A stretch of 33,075 bases of DNA from Hoeflea sp. (lineage in GTDB: Bacteria > Pseudomonadota > Alphaproteobacteria > Rhizobiales > Rhizobiaceae). The notes below the pieces were generated by a model. It searched no databases and had not been told where the DNA came from. It saw only the letters and a program-made list of their open reading frames with translations. Of the stretch, positions 1 through 7,142 are shown in pieces (position 1 is the stretch's first letter; every line of letters begins with the position of its first letter). The stretch spans positions 1 through 33,075 of the forward strand of contig NZ_JACIYP010000060.1 in assembly GCF_014359905.1 (NCBI RefSeq). Direction: 5' to 3'. A program made the position numbers and the translations under genes.

Positions 1-8
1 ATTGCCCT

Positions 9-2192
9 ATGTCGCGACTGCTCAGCTTTACCTCTGTTCTTGCCCTCATTGCCGCCTCGGCCTCCGCCGCGGACATGAATTTCAACCGCGTCGCGTCCTT
101 CGCCACACCGCTCAACATGGCGACGGGCGAAGATCAGGACCGCGAGACATCATCGGAAATCATTGCAGCCACCGAAGACGGCATGCGTCTTGTTTACACC
201 GACAGCCCGCTGGGCGTGGTTGGCCTCATCGATATTTCGGATCCTGCCGCTCCCAAGCCGCTGGGCAATATCGCGATGAACGGCGAGCCGACCTCGACAA
301 CCATCATTGGCAACACCGCCTTCGTCGCGGTCAACACCTCTGAGGATTATGTCGCGGTTGGCGGCAAGCTCGTCACGATCGATATCGACGCCAAGTCGAT
401 CACCTCCGAATGCGATCTGGGCGGCCAGCCGGACTCGATCGCTAAAGCCAAGGACGGGTCCTTCCTGGTCATCGCCATTGAAAACGAGCGGGATGAAGAC
501 CTCAATGACGGCGTGCTTCCGCAGATGCCCGCCGGCCAGGTCGCCATGATTGACGTCAAGGACGGCGCTGCCGATTGCGGCAGCCTGCGCTTCACCGATG
601 TCACCGGGCTCGCCGAAGTCGGCGCAGACGATCCGGAACCGGAATTCGTCGATGTCAACGGTCTCGGCGAAACCGTCGTCACGCTTCAGGAAAACAACCA
701 CATTCTGGTCATCGGCCGTGACGGCAAGGTGATCTCGCATTTCTCCGCCGGCGCGGTGACGCTCGAGAACGTCGATCTGACCGACGAGCGCGGCGCGCTC
801 TCGTTTACCCAAACCCAGGCCGATCGCAAGCGCGAGCCGGACGCGGTGAAGTGGATCGATGACGACCATTTCGCAACCGCCAACGAAGGCGACTATGAAG
901 GCGGTTCGCGCGGCTGGACGATCTTCAACAAGGACGGCACCGTCGTCTACGATTCGGGCACGTCGTTCGAATATGCCATCGTCGAGGCCGGCCATTATCC
1001 CGACAAGCGATCCGACGCCAAGGGCGCCGAGCCGGAATCGATCGAGGTCGGAAGTTTCAACGGCGTGCCCTATGTCTTCGTCGGCGCCGAGCGCGCGTCC
1101 GTCATCGGCGTCTACGATGTGAGCGATCCCGCCAATCCGGTGCTCAGGCAGATCCTGCCCTCGGGCATTGCGCCGGAAGGCATCGTCGCCATCCCCTCGC
1201 GCAATCTGGTGGTCACCGCCAACGAGGCCGATCTGATCGAAGACGGCGGCGTGCGCAGTCATGTGATGATCTATGAGCAGCAGGACAGCCCCGCCACCTA
1301 CCCGCAGATCACCTCGGCCGGCGCCGACGACCTCATCGGCTGGGGCGCCCTGTCAGGGCTTGCCTCCGACCCGGAGAAGAAGGGCACGCTCTACGCCATC
1401 AATGACAGCTTCTACGGCTTCCAGCCGCGGATCTTCACCATCGACGCGACGCAGACACCGGCGCGCATCACCAAGGCGCTCGACATCACCCGCGGTGGCG
1501 CTCCCGCCCAGAAGCTCGATATCGAAGGCGTGACGCTCGACGGTAAGGGCGGCTTCTGGCTGGCGTCGGAAGGCAATACCGACAAGCTGGCTCCGCATGG
1601 GCTCTATCACGTCAACGCCAAGGGCGTGATCAAGCAGGAAATCGCGCTTCCGGCGGAGTTGCTCGCCAATGAGATCCGATTCGGGTTCGAGGGCATTGCG
1701 CGCGACGGCGACGTGCTGTGGATGCCGGTGCAGCGCCCCTGGGCGGACGACGCCAAGACCGAGGTCAAGCTCGTCGCCTACAACACCGAAAGCAAGGAAT
1801 GGGGCGCGGTGCGCTACCCGCTCGATGCGCCTGCCGACAAGGGCTGGGTCGGTCTGTCCGACATCGAGATCCACGGCGACTACGCCTATATCATCGAGCG
1901 CGACAACCAGATCGGCGAAAAGGCCGCGATCAAGAAGATCTACCGGGTGGCGATGAGCCAGCTTGTGCCGGCGGCCCTGGGTGGTGAGCTGCCGCTGGTC
2001 GAAAAAGAAGAAGTCCGCGATCTGCTTCCCGACCTCAAGTCGCTCAATGGCTATGTCGTCGACAAGGTCGAAGGTCTCGCCATCGACGCCGATGGCAAGG
2101 CCTATATCGCGACAGACAATGACGGCGTGGACGACAGCTCCGGCGAGACGCTGTTCTTCGCCGTGGACGGTTTCGTGTCCGCCTCCAACTGA
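9..2192 (+). CDS. Secreted beta-propeller / esterase-like phytase-family protein
   Basis: The 727-residue product begins with a Sec-type signal peptide (about residues 1-20, ending ASASA-AD), so it is probably periplasmic or extracellular. Residues of about 25-430 have repeated patterns such as VGLIDISDPAAPKPLG and IGVYDVSDPANPVLRQ, typical of LVIVD/choice-of-anchor-I beta-propellers found next to phosphatase-like domains. Residues of about 435-720 (WGALSGLASDP, IEGVTLDGKGGFWLASEG, GFEGIARDGD, VEGLAIDADGKAYIATDNDG) match the 'esterase-like activity of phytase' family. The propeller plus phytase-like order is inferred from motifs. The substrate is unknown, with phosphate-ester hydrolysis the family expectation. 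The start lies 8 bases into the window, so the ribosome-binding site cannot be seen. The gene ends just before a strong terminator and appears to be a single-gene unit or the last gene of one. Confidence 0.8.
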   Translation: MSRLLSFTSVLALIAASASAADMNFNRVASFATPLNMATGEDQDRETSSEIIAATEDGMRLVYTDSPLGVVGLIDISDPAAPKPLGNIAMNGEPTSTTIIGNTAFVAVNTSEDYVAVGGKLVTIDIDAKSITSECDLGGQPDSIAKAKDGSFLVIAIENERDEDLNDGVLPQMPAGQVAMIDVKDGAADCGSLRFTDVTGLAEVGADDPEPEFVDVNGLGETVVTLQENNHILVIGRDGKVISHFSAGAVTLENVDLTDERGALSFTQTQADRKREPDAVKWIDDDHFATANEGDYEGGSRGWTIFNKDGTVVYDSGTSFEYAIVEAGHYPDKRSDAKGAEPESIEVGSFNGVPYVFVGAERASVIGVYDVSDPANPVLRQILPSGIAPEGIVAIPSRNLVVTANEADLIEDGGVRSHVMIYEQQDSPATYPQITSAGADDLIGWGALSGLASDPEKKGTLYAINDSFYGFQPRIFTIDATQTPARITKALDITRGGAPAQKLDIEGVTLDGKGGFWLASEGNTDKLAPHGLYHVNAKGVIKQEIALPAELLANEIRFGFEGIARDGDVLWMPVQRPWADDAKTEVKLVAYNTESKEWGAVRYPLDAPADKGWVGLSDIEIHGDYAYIIERDNQIGEKAAIKKIYRVAMSQLVPAALGGELPLVEKEEVRDLLPDLKSLNGYVVDKVEGLAIDADGKAYIATDNDGVDDSSGETLFFAVDGFVSASN

Positions 2193-2215
2193 TACTTGTG
2201 TTTCTTGACGAATGA

Positions 2216-2250
2216 CGGAGGGGCTGGCGCAACCAGCCCCTCCGTTTTTT
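2216..2250 (+). terminator. Rho-independent terminator after the phytase-like gene
   Basis: A perfect stem, GGAGGGGCTGG (2217-2227) pairing with CCAGCCCCTCC (2233-2243), has a 5-base CGCAA loop and an extra C2216-G2244 pair. It is followed immediately by six T residues (2245-2250), 24 bases after the stop codon. It works on the plus strand only, because the other side of the stem lacks a T tract. Confidence 0.95.
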
Positions 2251-2320
2251 GTTCAGCGTGCGGGGAGGGCTTCTTGTGCCTTGCCGGACAAAGCAGCGGT
2301 GGCCGCATCCCTGTTCGGGC

Positions 2321-3397
2321 TTATGGCAAGGGCGGAGTTACGGAATTGCGCCACTGCGACAGGAAGCGAGCCCGCTTGGCGCGGTCGAGCGACACCAGCA
2401 GCGCTGGTGACAGCGGAATCGGTCTGAACGCCGTTTCCTCGTCGCCACTGAGGCGAGCCAGGGTGTCCGGACCGCTCAGCGGCGTGAGCAGCCGGGTTTC
2501 ACCGTCGAGGATCGCCCGTCCCTGCGGCGACAGGGCAAGCTCCAGAAAGGCCCGCGCCGCCAGGGCGTTGCGGGCTTCACGCGGAATGTATCCGGCACGC
2601 GCCAGCACCAAGGTATAGTCATTCGGCAGGGTCACGCCGATGCGCGGGTCATTTTCCGCGCGCGACAACGCATACGACCCCAGCACGTTGTAGCCGATAT
2701 GGGCGCGCCCGTCGGCGACCCGGTCGATGACTTCCGAACTGCAGCAGAAGGTGGCGACGTTGTTGCGCCCGAAACCCTCGATCAGCCGCCCCCAGGTGCT
2801 GGCCTCGGTCGAGTCCTGGAAGGCGAACAGATAGCCGACGCCGGAATCCTCGATGTCATAGGTGGCGATACGTCCGTTGAGAACACCCGACTGGCGCATC
2901 AGGTCAATCAGATCAAAGCGGCTGCGCGGCGGACCGTTCTCGGAAAAAGCCGCCTTGTTGTAGACCATGACGGCGGGTTCATAGGTCAGGCCGACCAGTT
3001 CGCCGCGCCATTGCGCCCAATCGGGCAGGTTTGAAAGAACCGGGCTGCCGATTTCCCGGGCGCAGCCGCCATTGACCAGCCGGACCTGCTGGGCGATCGA
3101 CGAGGAGATCACCAGATCGGCAAGGAAGCTGCGATCCGCGCAGGCGCGGGACACGTTGGCGTCAAGAGAGTTGGACGTGTCCTCGATATAGCTGACCGAA
3201 ACCCCGGGATTGGTTCGCTGGAATGCTGCAATCAGTGGCCGCATGAAAGCAAGATCGGTGACGCTGGCGATGACAAGTTCGCTGGATTGGCCGGCTTGCG
3301 CCTCGAACCGGGTGATGGTCTCGGATGCGTTGGCGGCTTTTGCCGGGACCGCAGTCAGGACGATGACGCTGGCGAGAATGGCGAGATGACGGATCAT
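2321..3397 (-). CDS. Periplasmic substrate-binding protein co-encoded with a two-component system
   Basis: The 358-residue protein has a signal peptide (MIRHLAILASVIVLTAVPAKA) and the overall look of iron(III)/solute-binding class 2 proteins. Recognisable stretches include ELVIASVTDLAFMRPLI, a binding-protein N-lobe strand-helix, and LVGLTYEPAVMVYNKAAF, a strand and hinge also common in ABC ferric-type binding proteins. The gene is the third in a minus-strand operon. Its ATG overlaps the histidine kinase stop codon by 4 bases (3394-3397), and no ABC permease or ATPase is encoded nearby. From this context the protein is inferred to act as an extracytoplasmic ligand sensor for the neighbouring kinase rather than as a transporter component. 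An orphan importer subunit is the alternative. The ligand is unknown; the divergent TctCBA system suggests a carboxylate. Confidence 0.75.
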   Translation of the reverse strand: MIRHLAILASVIVLTAVPAKAANASETITRFEAQAGQSSELVIASVTDLAFMRPLIAAFQRTNPGVSVSYIEDTSNSLDANVSRACADRSFLADLVISSSIAQQVRLVNGGCAREIGSPVLSNLPDWAQWRGELVGLTYEPAVMVYNKAAFSENGPPRSRFDLIDLMRQSGVLNGRIATYDIEDSGVGYLFAFQDSTEASTWGRLIEGFGRNNVATFCCSSEVIDRVADGRAHIGYNVLGSYALSRAENDPRIGVTLPNDYTLVLARAGYIPREARNALAARAFLELALSPQGRAILDGETRLLTPLSGPDTLARLSGDEETAFRPIPLSPALLVSLDRAKRARFLSQWRNSVTPPLP

Positions 3398-4815
3398 GCG
3401 GCATCACCCTTGCTGGTTGTTGCAGGGAGCGCTGCGGCGAGCGGCACCACGATCCCGACCTCAAAGCCGCCATCTTTCCCGGTTGCGGTCTCGATCGAGC
3501 CTTGATGGAATTCGGCGACCTCGGCGACGATAGCAAGACCGAGTCCGGCGCTTTGCGGATTGGAGCCGTCGCGGGCAAAGCGTTGTCCGATCCGCTGCAC
3601 CTGACCCGGGTTCATGCCCACTCCCCGATCGTGAACGGCGATCAGTGCCTGGCCGTCCCGGGTCGTGCTGACGCGCAGAACGACGGGCGGCTTGCCGTGG
3701 GCAAGCGCATTGGTGATCAGGTTGCGTGCTGCCTCGCGCAGGCTGAAGGCATCGCCGGTCACCATCACCGGGTCGGCCGGCAGGTCGAGTTCGATGCCGT
3801 CGGCGCCGCCGGTGCGCCGGGCCTCGCGCTCGGCTTCCACCGCCACCCGCCTGAGGTCGATCTGCTCCAGAGTGACCGAATCCGCCCGGTGCGTCACAAG
3901 CGCGTGCGACAGCAATTGATCGGTCAGCCGGCTCACGCCGAGCGCCCGGTCGCGGATGCGCCGTTGCAGGGTCTTGAGCTTGTCCGGATCGTCTTCCTCC
4001 ATCGCAAGCTCCGTCTGGGCCCTCAACGCGGTTATCGGCGTGCGCATCTGGTGGGCGGCATCGGCGACAAAGTCCTGCATGGCGCCGACACGCTTGTCGA
4101 GGCGCGCCATGAAACGGTTGATCGCCGCCACCAGCGCCTCCACTTCGCGCGGGGTCGAGGTGGAGAAAGGCGTCAGATCCTTCGGGTCACGGGCAAGAAT
4201 GGCCCGCTCGACGCGACGCAGCGGGCTCAGCGCCAGGTGCATGGCGAGCAGCGCCAGCGCCAGGGTGACGCCGCCGGCGATGATCACGCCGATCACGGCG
4301 CGCGCGACGATTTCATTGGCGAGTTCAGAGCGGGCACGCAATGTTTGCGCCACGATCACGGTGATCGGACCGCGCACCGCGCGCTCTGCCAGGAAACGCT
4401 GCATGCGGATGGCGCGCACCGCTTCGCCTGAAAATTCCGTGTCGTAGAGCAGCGGCGCGTCGCCCGTGTCGTCGGGCAAGGGAAAGCTCTCGTCGCCGGT
4501 GATTGTTTCCCCGTCCGGTCCGATGATCCGGTAGAAGATCCGGTCCTCGGAGGCGAGCGACAACAGGCCGAAGGCCGACAGCGGAATGTCGACCACAGTC
4601 TCGCCCTCGACGACGCTGATCCGTTCGGCGATCTGAAGGGCGGCGCCGGTCAGCAGGCGGTCGAAGGCACGGGTAGCTGCGGTCTGACCGTAACTCAGCG
4701 CCGCAATCACTGTTCCGGCAGCAGCGATGGTGAGCAGAAGCGTCAGCAGCAGGGTCAGCCGCCAGGCGATGGACCGGGAGCGGCCGGCGGAGGGGAGGGA
4801 GGGCGTCATGGTCAC
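3394..4815 (-). CDS. tctE: Sensor histidine kinase, TctE-like
   Basis: The 473-residue membrane kinase has transmembrane segments at about 18-42 and 170-195, enclosing a periplasmic sensor domain of about 125 residues. A HAMP-like linker (about 196-247) follows, then a HisKA domain with the phospho-acceptor His255 in DAAHQMRTPITALRAQ. The HATPase domain shows an N box (REAARNLITNALAHG) and G boxes (VHDRGVGMNPGQ, SAGLGLAIVAEV). This is the TctE/QseC class. The gene overlaps the response-regulator gene by 4 bases and the binding-protein gene by 4 bases, so all three are probably translationally coupled. By family and by divergence from tctCBA it should sense tri- or dicarboxylate supply and phosphorylate the neighbouring regulator. 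The exact ligand cannot be read from the sequence. Confidence 0.88.
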   Translation of the reverse strand: MTMTPSLPSAGRSRSIAWRLTLLLTLLLTIAAAGTVIAALSYGQTAATRAFDRLLTGAALQIAERISVVEGETVVDIPLSAFGLLSLASEDRIFYRIIGPDGETITGDESFPLPDDTGDAPLLYDTEFSGEAVRAIRMQRFLAERAVRGPITVIVAQTLRARSELANEIVARAVIGVIIAGGVTLALALLAMHLALSPLRRVERAILARDPKDLTPFSTSTPREVEALVAAINRFMARLDKRVGAMQDFVADAAHQMRTPITALRAQTELAMEEDDPDKLKTLQRRIRDRALGVSRLTDQLLSHALVTHRADSVTLEQIDLRRVAVEAEREARRTGGADGIELDLPADPVMVTGDAFSLREAARNLITNALAHGKPPVVLRVSTTRDGQALIAVHDRGVGMNPGQVQRIGQRFARDGSNPQSAGLGLAIVAEVAEFHQGSIETATGKDGGFEVGIVVPLAAALPATTSKGDAA

Positions 4816-5498
4816 GGCGTGACCGCATCCTGCCTGGTCGCAAGCGCCTGATAGCCCAGGCCGCGCAGCGTCCGGATTTCGAGATCAGCGCCCGACAATT
4901 TGCGGCGCAGCCGGCCGACATAGAGTTCGATGGCGTTGGGCCCGGCGTCAGCCTCCATGCCGAACAGTCTCATGACCAGTTCATCCTTCTCGAGCACCCG
5001 CCCTTTGTTGACCAGGAAAATCTCAAGGAGCAGCTGTTCGCGCGGGGTCAATGGCAGCGCTTCGCCGTTCACGGTCGCAAGGCGGGTGGCCATGTCGAAA
5101 TCCAGATTGCCGGCTGTCAGCGTCGCACCGGCTTGCCCTGTTCGCCGGCGCACGATGGCCCGCACCCGGGCTTCCAGTTCGCCCAGATCGAAAGGCTTGA
5201 CCATGTAGTCATCGGCGCCGAAATCGAGTGCGCCGATCTTGTCGTCGACGGCGAGCCGCGCGGTCAGCACCAGCACCGGCACGGCGTCTTTGCGTTGTCT
5301 CAGCCATTTGAGGAAGTCGAGCCCCGAACCGTCAGGCAGATTGATGTCGAGGATCACCAGATCATAGGCCGAGGCGGCGGCGAAATGCCTGGCGTCCTCC
5401 AGCGTCGGCGCGCGGTCGCAACAATGCCCGCCGCGCCCCAGCCGCGCGATGATGGCTTCGGCGACGTCGGCAGTGTCCTCGACGACCAGAAAATGCAT
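4812..5498 (-). CDS. tctD: OmpR-family response regulator, TctD-like
   Basis: The 228-residue protein starts MHFLVVEDTADVAEA. The frame is open further upstream, but this ATG (complement of 5496-5498) is preceded by GGAGGAG at proper spacing and matches the usual regulator start. The receiver domain has acidic pocket residues E7/D8, phospho-acceptor Asp51 (LVILDINLPDGSG), Thr79 and Lys101 (DDYMVKPFD). The C-terminal winged helix shows LTPREQLLLEIFLVNKGRVL and the recognition/wing region YVGRLRRKLSGADLEIRTLRGLGY. It is expected to bind tandem direct repeats upstream of the divergent tctC gene and activate carboxylate uptake. It is first in the operon tctD-tctE-binding protein, each gene overlapping the next by 4 bases. 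Confidence 0.9.
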   Translation of the reverse strand: MHFLVVEDTADVAEAIIARLGRGGHCCDRAPTLEDARHFAAASAYDLVILDINLPDGSGLDFLKWLRQRKDAVPVLVLTARLAVDDKIGALDFGADDYMVKPFDLGELEARVRAIVRRRTGQAGATLTAGNLDFDMATRLATVNGEALPLTPREQLLLEIFLVNKGRVLEKDELVMRLFGMEADAGPNAIELYVGRLRRKLSGADLEIRTLRGLGYQALATRQDAVTP

Positions 5499-5514
5499 GG
5501 GCAACTCCTCCCGC

Positions 5515-5542
5515 CCCCAAACATCGGGCCCCAAACATCGGG
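5515..5542. repeat. Exact 14-bp tandem duplication next to tctD
   Basis: The unit CCCCAAACATCGGG occurs twice with no gap. It lies 17 bases upstream of the tctD start codon on the minus strand, within its 5' leader or promoter. It may be a recent slippage duplication or a paired regulator site. Confidence 0.9.
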
Positions 5543-5543
5543 C

Positions 5544-5562
5544 TGACAGCTGGTTGACAGCT
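5544..5562 (+). promoter_or_regulatory. Candidate TctD (OmpR-type) binding site
   Basis: TGACAGCT at 5544-5551 is repeated at 5555-5562, an 11-bp centre-to-centre spacing. OmpR/PhoB-family regulators bind direct half-sites spaced about one helical turn apart, so this is the best operator candidate. It overlaps the TTGACA hexamer at 5554-5559, and its location about 70-85 bp before tctC fits activation. The assignment is inferred. Confidence 0.5.
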
Positions 5563-5586
5563 TTTTGCGTTAGCATAGCCACCATT

Positions 5587-5606
5587 CCGCCTTTGAGGAA
5601 AGGCGG
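5587..5606 (+). promoter_or_regulatory. Perfect hairpin in the tctC 5' leader
   Basis: CCGCCTTT (5587-5594) pairs perfectly with AAAGGCGG (5599-5606) across a GAGG loop (5595-5598). It ends 12 bases before the tctC Shine-Dalgarno sequence. The T run after it is short (CTTTA), so a 5' mRNA stabiliser or protein or sRNA target is more likely than a terminator. The loop carries an SD-like GAGG. Confidence 0.6.
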
Positions 5607-5628
5607 CTTTATCATTGTGGAGGAAATC

Positions 5629-6612
5629 ATGAAGAATTTTGTCACGCGGCTTGCCGCGACCGCTGTTGCTGTCGTCTCCTTGACGGCTGCCGCCCACGCT
5701 TTCGATCCGGGCGCGACCGAGTGCATTGCGCCGGCCAATCCCGGCGGCGGCTGGGATTTCACCTGCCGCCAGGCCGGCAAGACACTGCAGGATCTCAAGC
5801 TCATCCCGGGCACCATGCAGGTCACCAACATGGCCGGCGGCGGCGGCGGTGTCGCTTACGCCGAAGTCATCAACAAGCGCAATGACGCCAACAACCTGAT
5901 CGTGGCAGCCTCGTCGGCCACATCGACGCGCCTGGCGCAGGGCGCCTTTCCCGGCAACACCATGGACCAGGTCCGCTGGGTTGCATCCGTCGGCGCCGAT
6001 TACGGCATTGTCGCCGTCGCCAAGGATTCCCCGATCCAGACGCTCCCCGAACTGATGGACATGATCAAGGCCGATCCGTCGTCTGTCTCGATCGCCGGCG
6101 GTTCCGCGGTTGGCGGCTGGGATCATCTGAAGGTTCTTATGGTCGCAAAGAAGGCGGGCATCGATGATGTCCGAACCATCAAATATGTGGCCTTTGACGG
6201 AGGCGGCGAGGCTGTCACCCAGTTGCTCGGCGGTTCGGTGCAGGCCTTTACCGGCGACGCTTCGGAAGCCAAGGGCTTTGTCGACTCGGGCGACATCAGG
6301 GTGCTCGCGGTGCTTGCGCCCGAGCGGCTGGAAGGCGACTTTGCCTCGTTCCCGACCGCCAAGGAACAGGGCCTTGACGTGATCGGCGCCAACTGGCGCG
6401 GATTTTATGCTCCGGGCGGGATGTCGGATGAAGCCTATGAGTATTGGGTCAATGCTCTTGGAACGGTCTATGACAGCGAGGAGTGGAAGGCTGTCATGGC
6501 TCAGAACGGCCTGGCTCCGCTCGACCTGCGCGGCGAAGCCTTCCAGGCCTTTGTTGCCGAATCCGTGGCCTCGATCACGGACATCTCCAAGGAAATCGGC
6601 CTGATCCAGTAA
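5629..6612 (+). CDS. tctC: Tripartite tricarboxylate transporter binding protein TctC
   Basis: The 327-residue protein has a signal peptide (MKNFVTRLAATAVAVVSLTAAAHA). The mature N-terminus, CIAPANPGGGWDFTCRQAGKTLQ, matches the conserved TctC/Bug ligand-loop signature (PGGGWD). The AGGGGGVAYAEV loop and the KYVAFDGGGEAVTQLLGG motif later in the chain are also typical of the family. It binds a carboxylate in the periplasm and delivers it to TctAB. The start chosen has GGAGGA six bases upstream and gives an intact signal peptide; the longer open frame running back into the tctD leader is not used. It is the first gene of tctC-tctB-tctA-abrB. The actual ligand (citrate or another tricarboxylate) is not determined by sequence. 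Confidence 0.93.
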   Translation: MKNFVTRLAATAVAVVSLTAAAHAFDPGATECIAPANPGGGWDFTCRQAGKTLQDLKLIPGTMQVTNMAGGGGGVAYAEVINKRNDANNLIVAASSATSTRLAQGAFPGNTMDQVRWVASVGADYGIVAVAKDSPIQTLPELMDMIKADPSSVSIAGGSAVGGWDHLKVLMVAKKAGIDDVRTIKYVAFDGGGEAVTQLLGGSVQAFTGDASEAKGFVDSGDIRVLAVLAPERLEGDFASFPTAKEQGLDVIGANWRGFYAPGGMSDEAYEYWVNALGTVYDSEEWKAVMAQNGLAPLDLRGEAFQAFVAESVASITDISKEIGLIQ

Positions 6613-6625
6613 GGACAGCCGCTGC

Positions 6626-6652
6626 GTCTCCGCCCGGTCAGCGGGCGGAGAC
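6626..6652 (+). promoter_or_regulatory. Intercistronic hairpin between tctC and tctB
   Basis: A perfect 11-bp stem, GTCTCCGCCCG (6626-6636) with CGGGCGGAGAC (6642-6652), has the loop GTCAG. No T tract follows, so it is not a standard intrinsic terminator. It starts 14 bases after the tctC stop and 50 bases before tctB. It probably protects the tctC 3' end from exonucleases so that the binding protein is made in excess over the membrane subunits, as in many binding-protein operons. Confidence 0.75.
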
Positions 6653-6701
6653 ATCTCCGCGGCCCTGTAAAACCTGCAGAACCATCAAGGGGGAGGGCGC
6701 C

Positions 6702-7133
6702 ATGAGCGACCGCATTCTGGGAGGCCTGGGCCTCCTGCTGGCCATATTCTTCATCTGGCAGGCAACGCTGATCAAGGAGAGCTTCATTTCCGATCCGGTC
6801 GGCCCGAAGGTCTTTCCGATCATCATCGGCGTCCTGGTCGCTCTGTCGAGCCTGGCGATCTTCTTCAAGCCCGACGACGAGCCGGAATGGCCGGAGTTCA
6901 GCCGCCTGTTCGAGGTCGGACTGACCATCGCGGTGATGATCGCCTATGCCTATGCGCTTCCCACCGCAGGCTTCGTGGTCTCCACGGCCGTGACCGCCGC
7001 CTATCTGTCCTGGCGGCTCGGAACGCCGCCGGTCAGGGCGGTGATCGCCGGCGCCGTTATCGCCATCGGCATTTATGTCGTTTTCCATCTCATCCTGGGT
7101 CTGTCGCTCGCGCGCGGCCCATGGGGCTTCTGA
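6702..7133 (+). CDS. tctB: Tripartite tricarboxylate transporter small membrane subunit TctB
   Basis: The 143-residue integral membrane protein starts MSDRILGGLGLLLAIFFIWQ. Four hydrophobic segments are visible (about 5-20, 38-58, 70-92, 108-135), and the FISDPVGPKVFPIIIG motif between the first two is typical of TctB. It forms the small permease subunit with TctA. The start is preceded by GGGAGG (6691-6696); the frame is open further upstream across the intercistronic hairpin, but those codons have no TctB similarity. tctA begins 9 bases after its stop codon. Confidence 0.92.
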   Translation: MSDRILGGLGLLLAIFFIWQATLIKESFISDPVGPKVFPIIIGVLVALSSLAIFFKPDDEPEWPEFSRLFEVGLTIAVMIAYAYALPTAGFVVSTAVTAAYLSWRLGTPPVRAVIAGAVIAIGIYVVFHLILGLSLARGPWGF

Positions 7134-7142
7134 GGCAGGGTC

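Larger units (their letters stand above)
5499..5628. promoter_or_regulatory. Divergent control region between tctD and tctC
   Basis: These 130 bp separate the divergent tctD and tctC genes and must hold both promoters. Seen directly: a 14-bp unit repeated exactly in tandem (5515-5528 and 5529-5542), an 8-bp direct repeat with 11-bp spacing (5544-5551 and 5555-5562), a TTGACA hexamer at 5554-5559 and a perfect hairpin at 5587-5606. A -10 element could not be assigned with confidence. The tctC ribosome-binding site is GGAGGA at 5619-5624. Confidence 0.7.
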
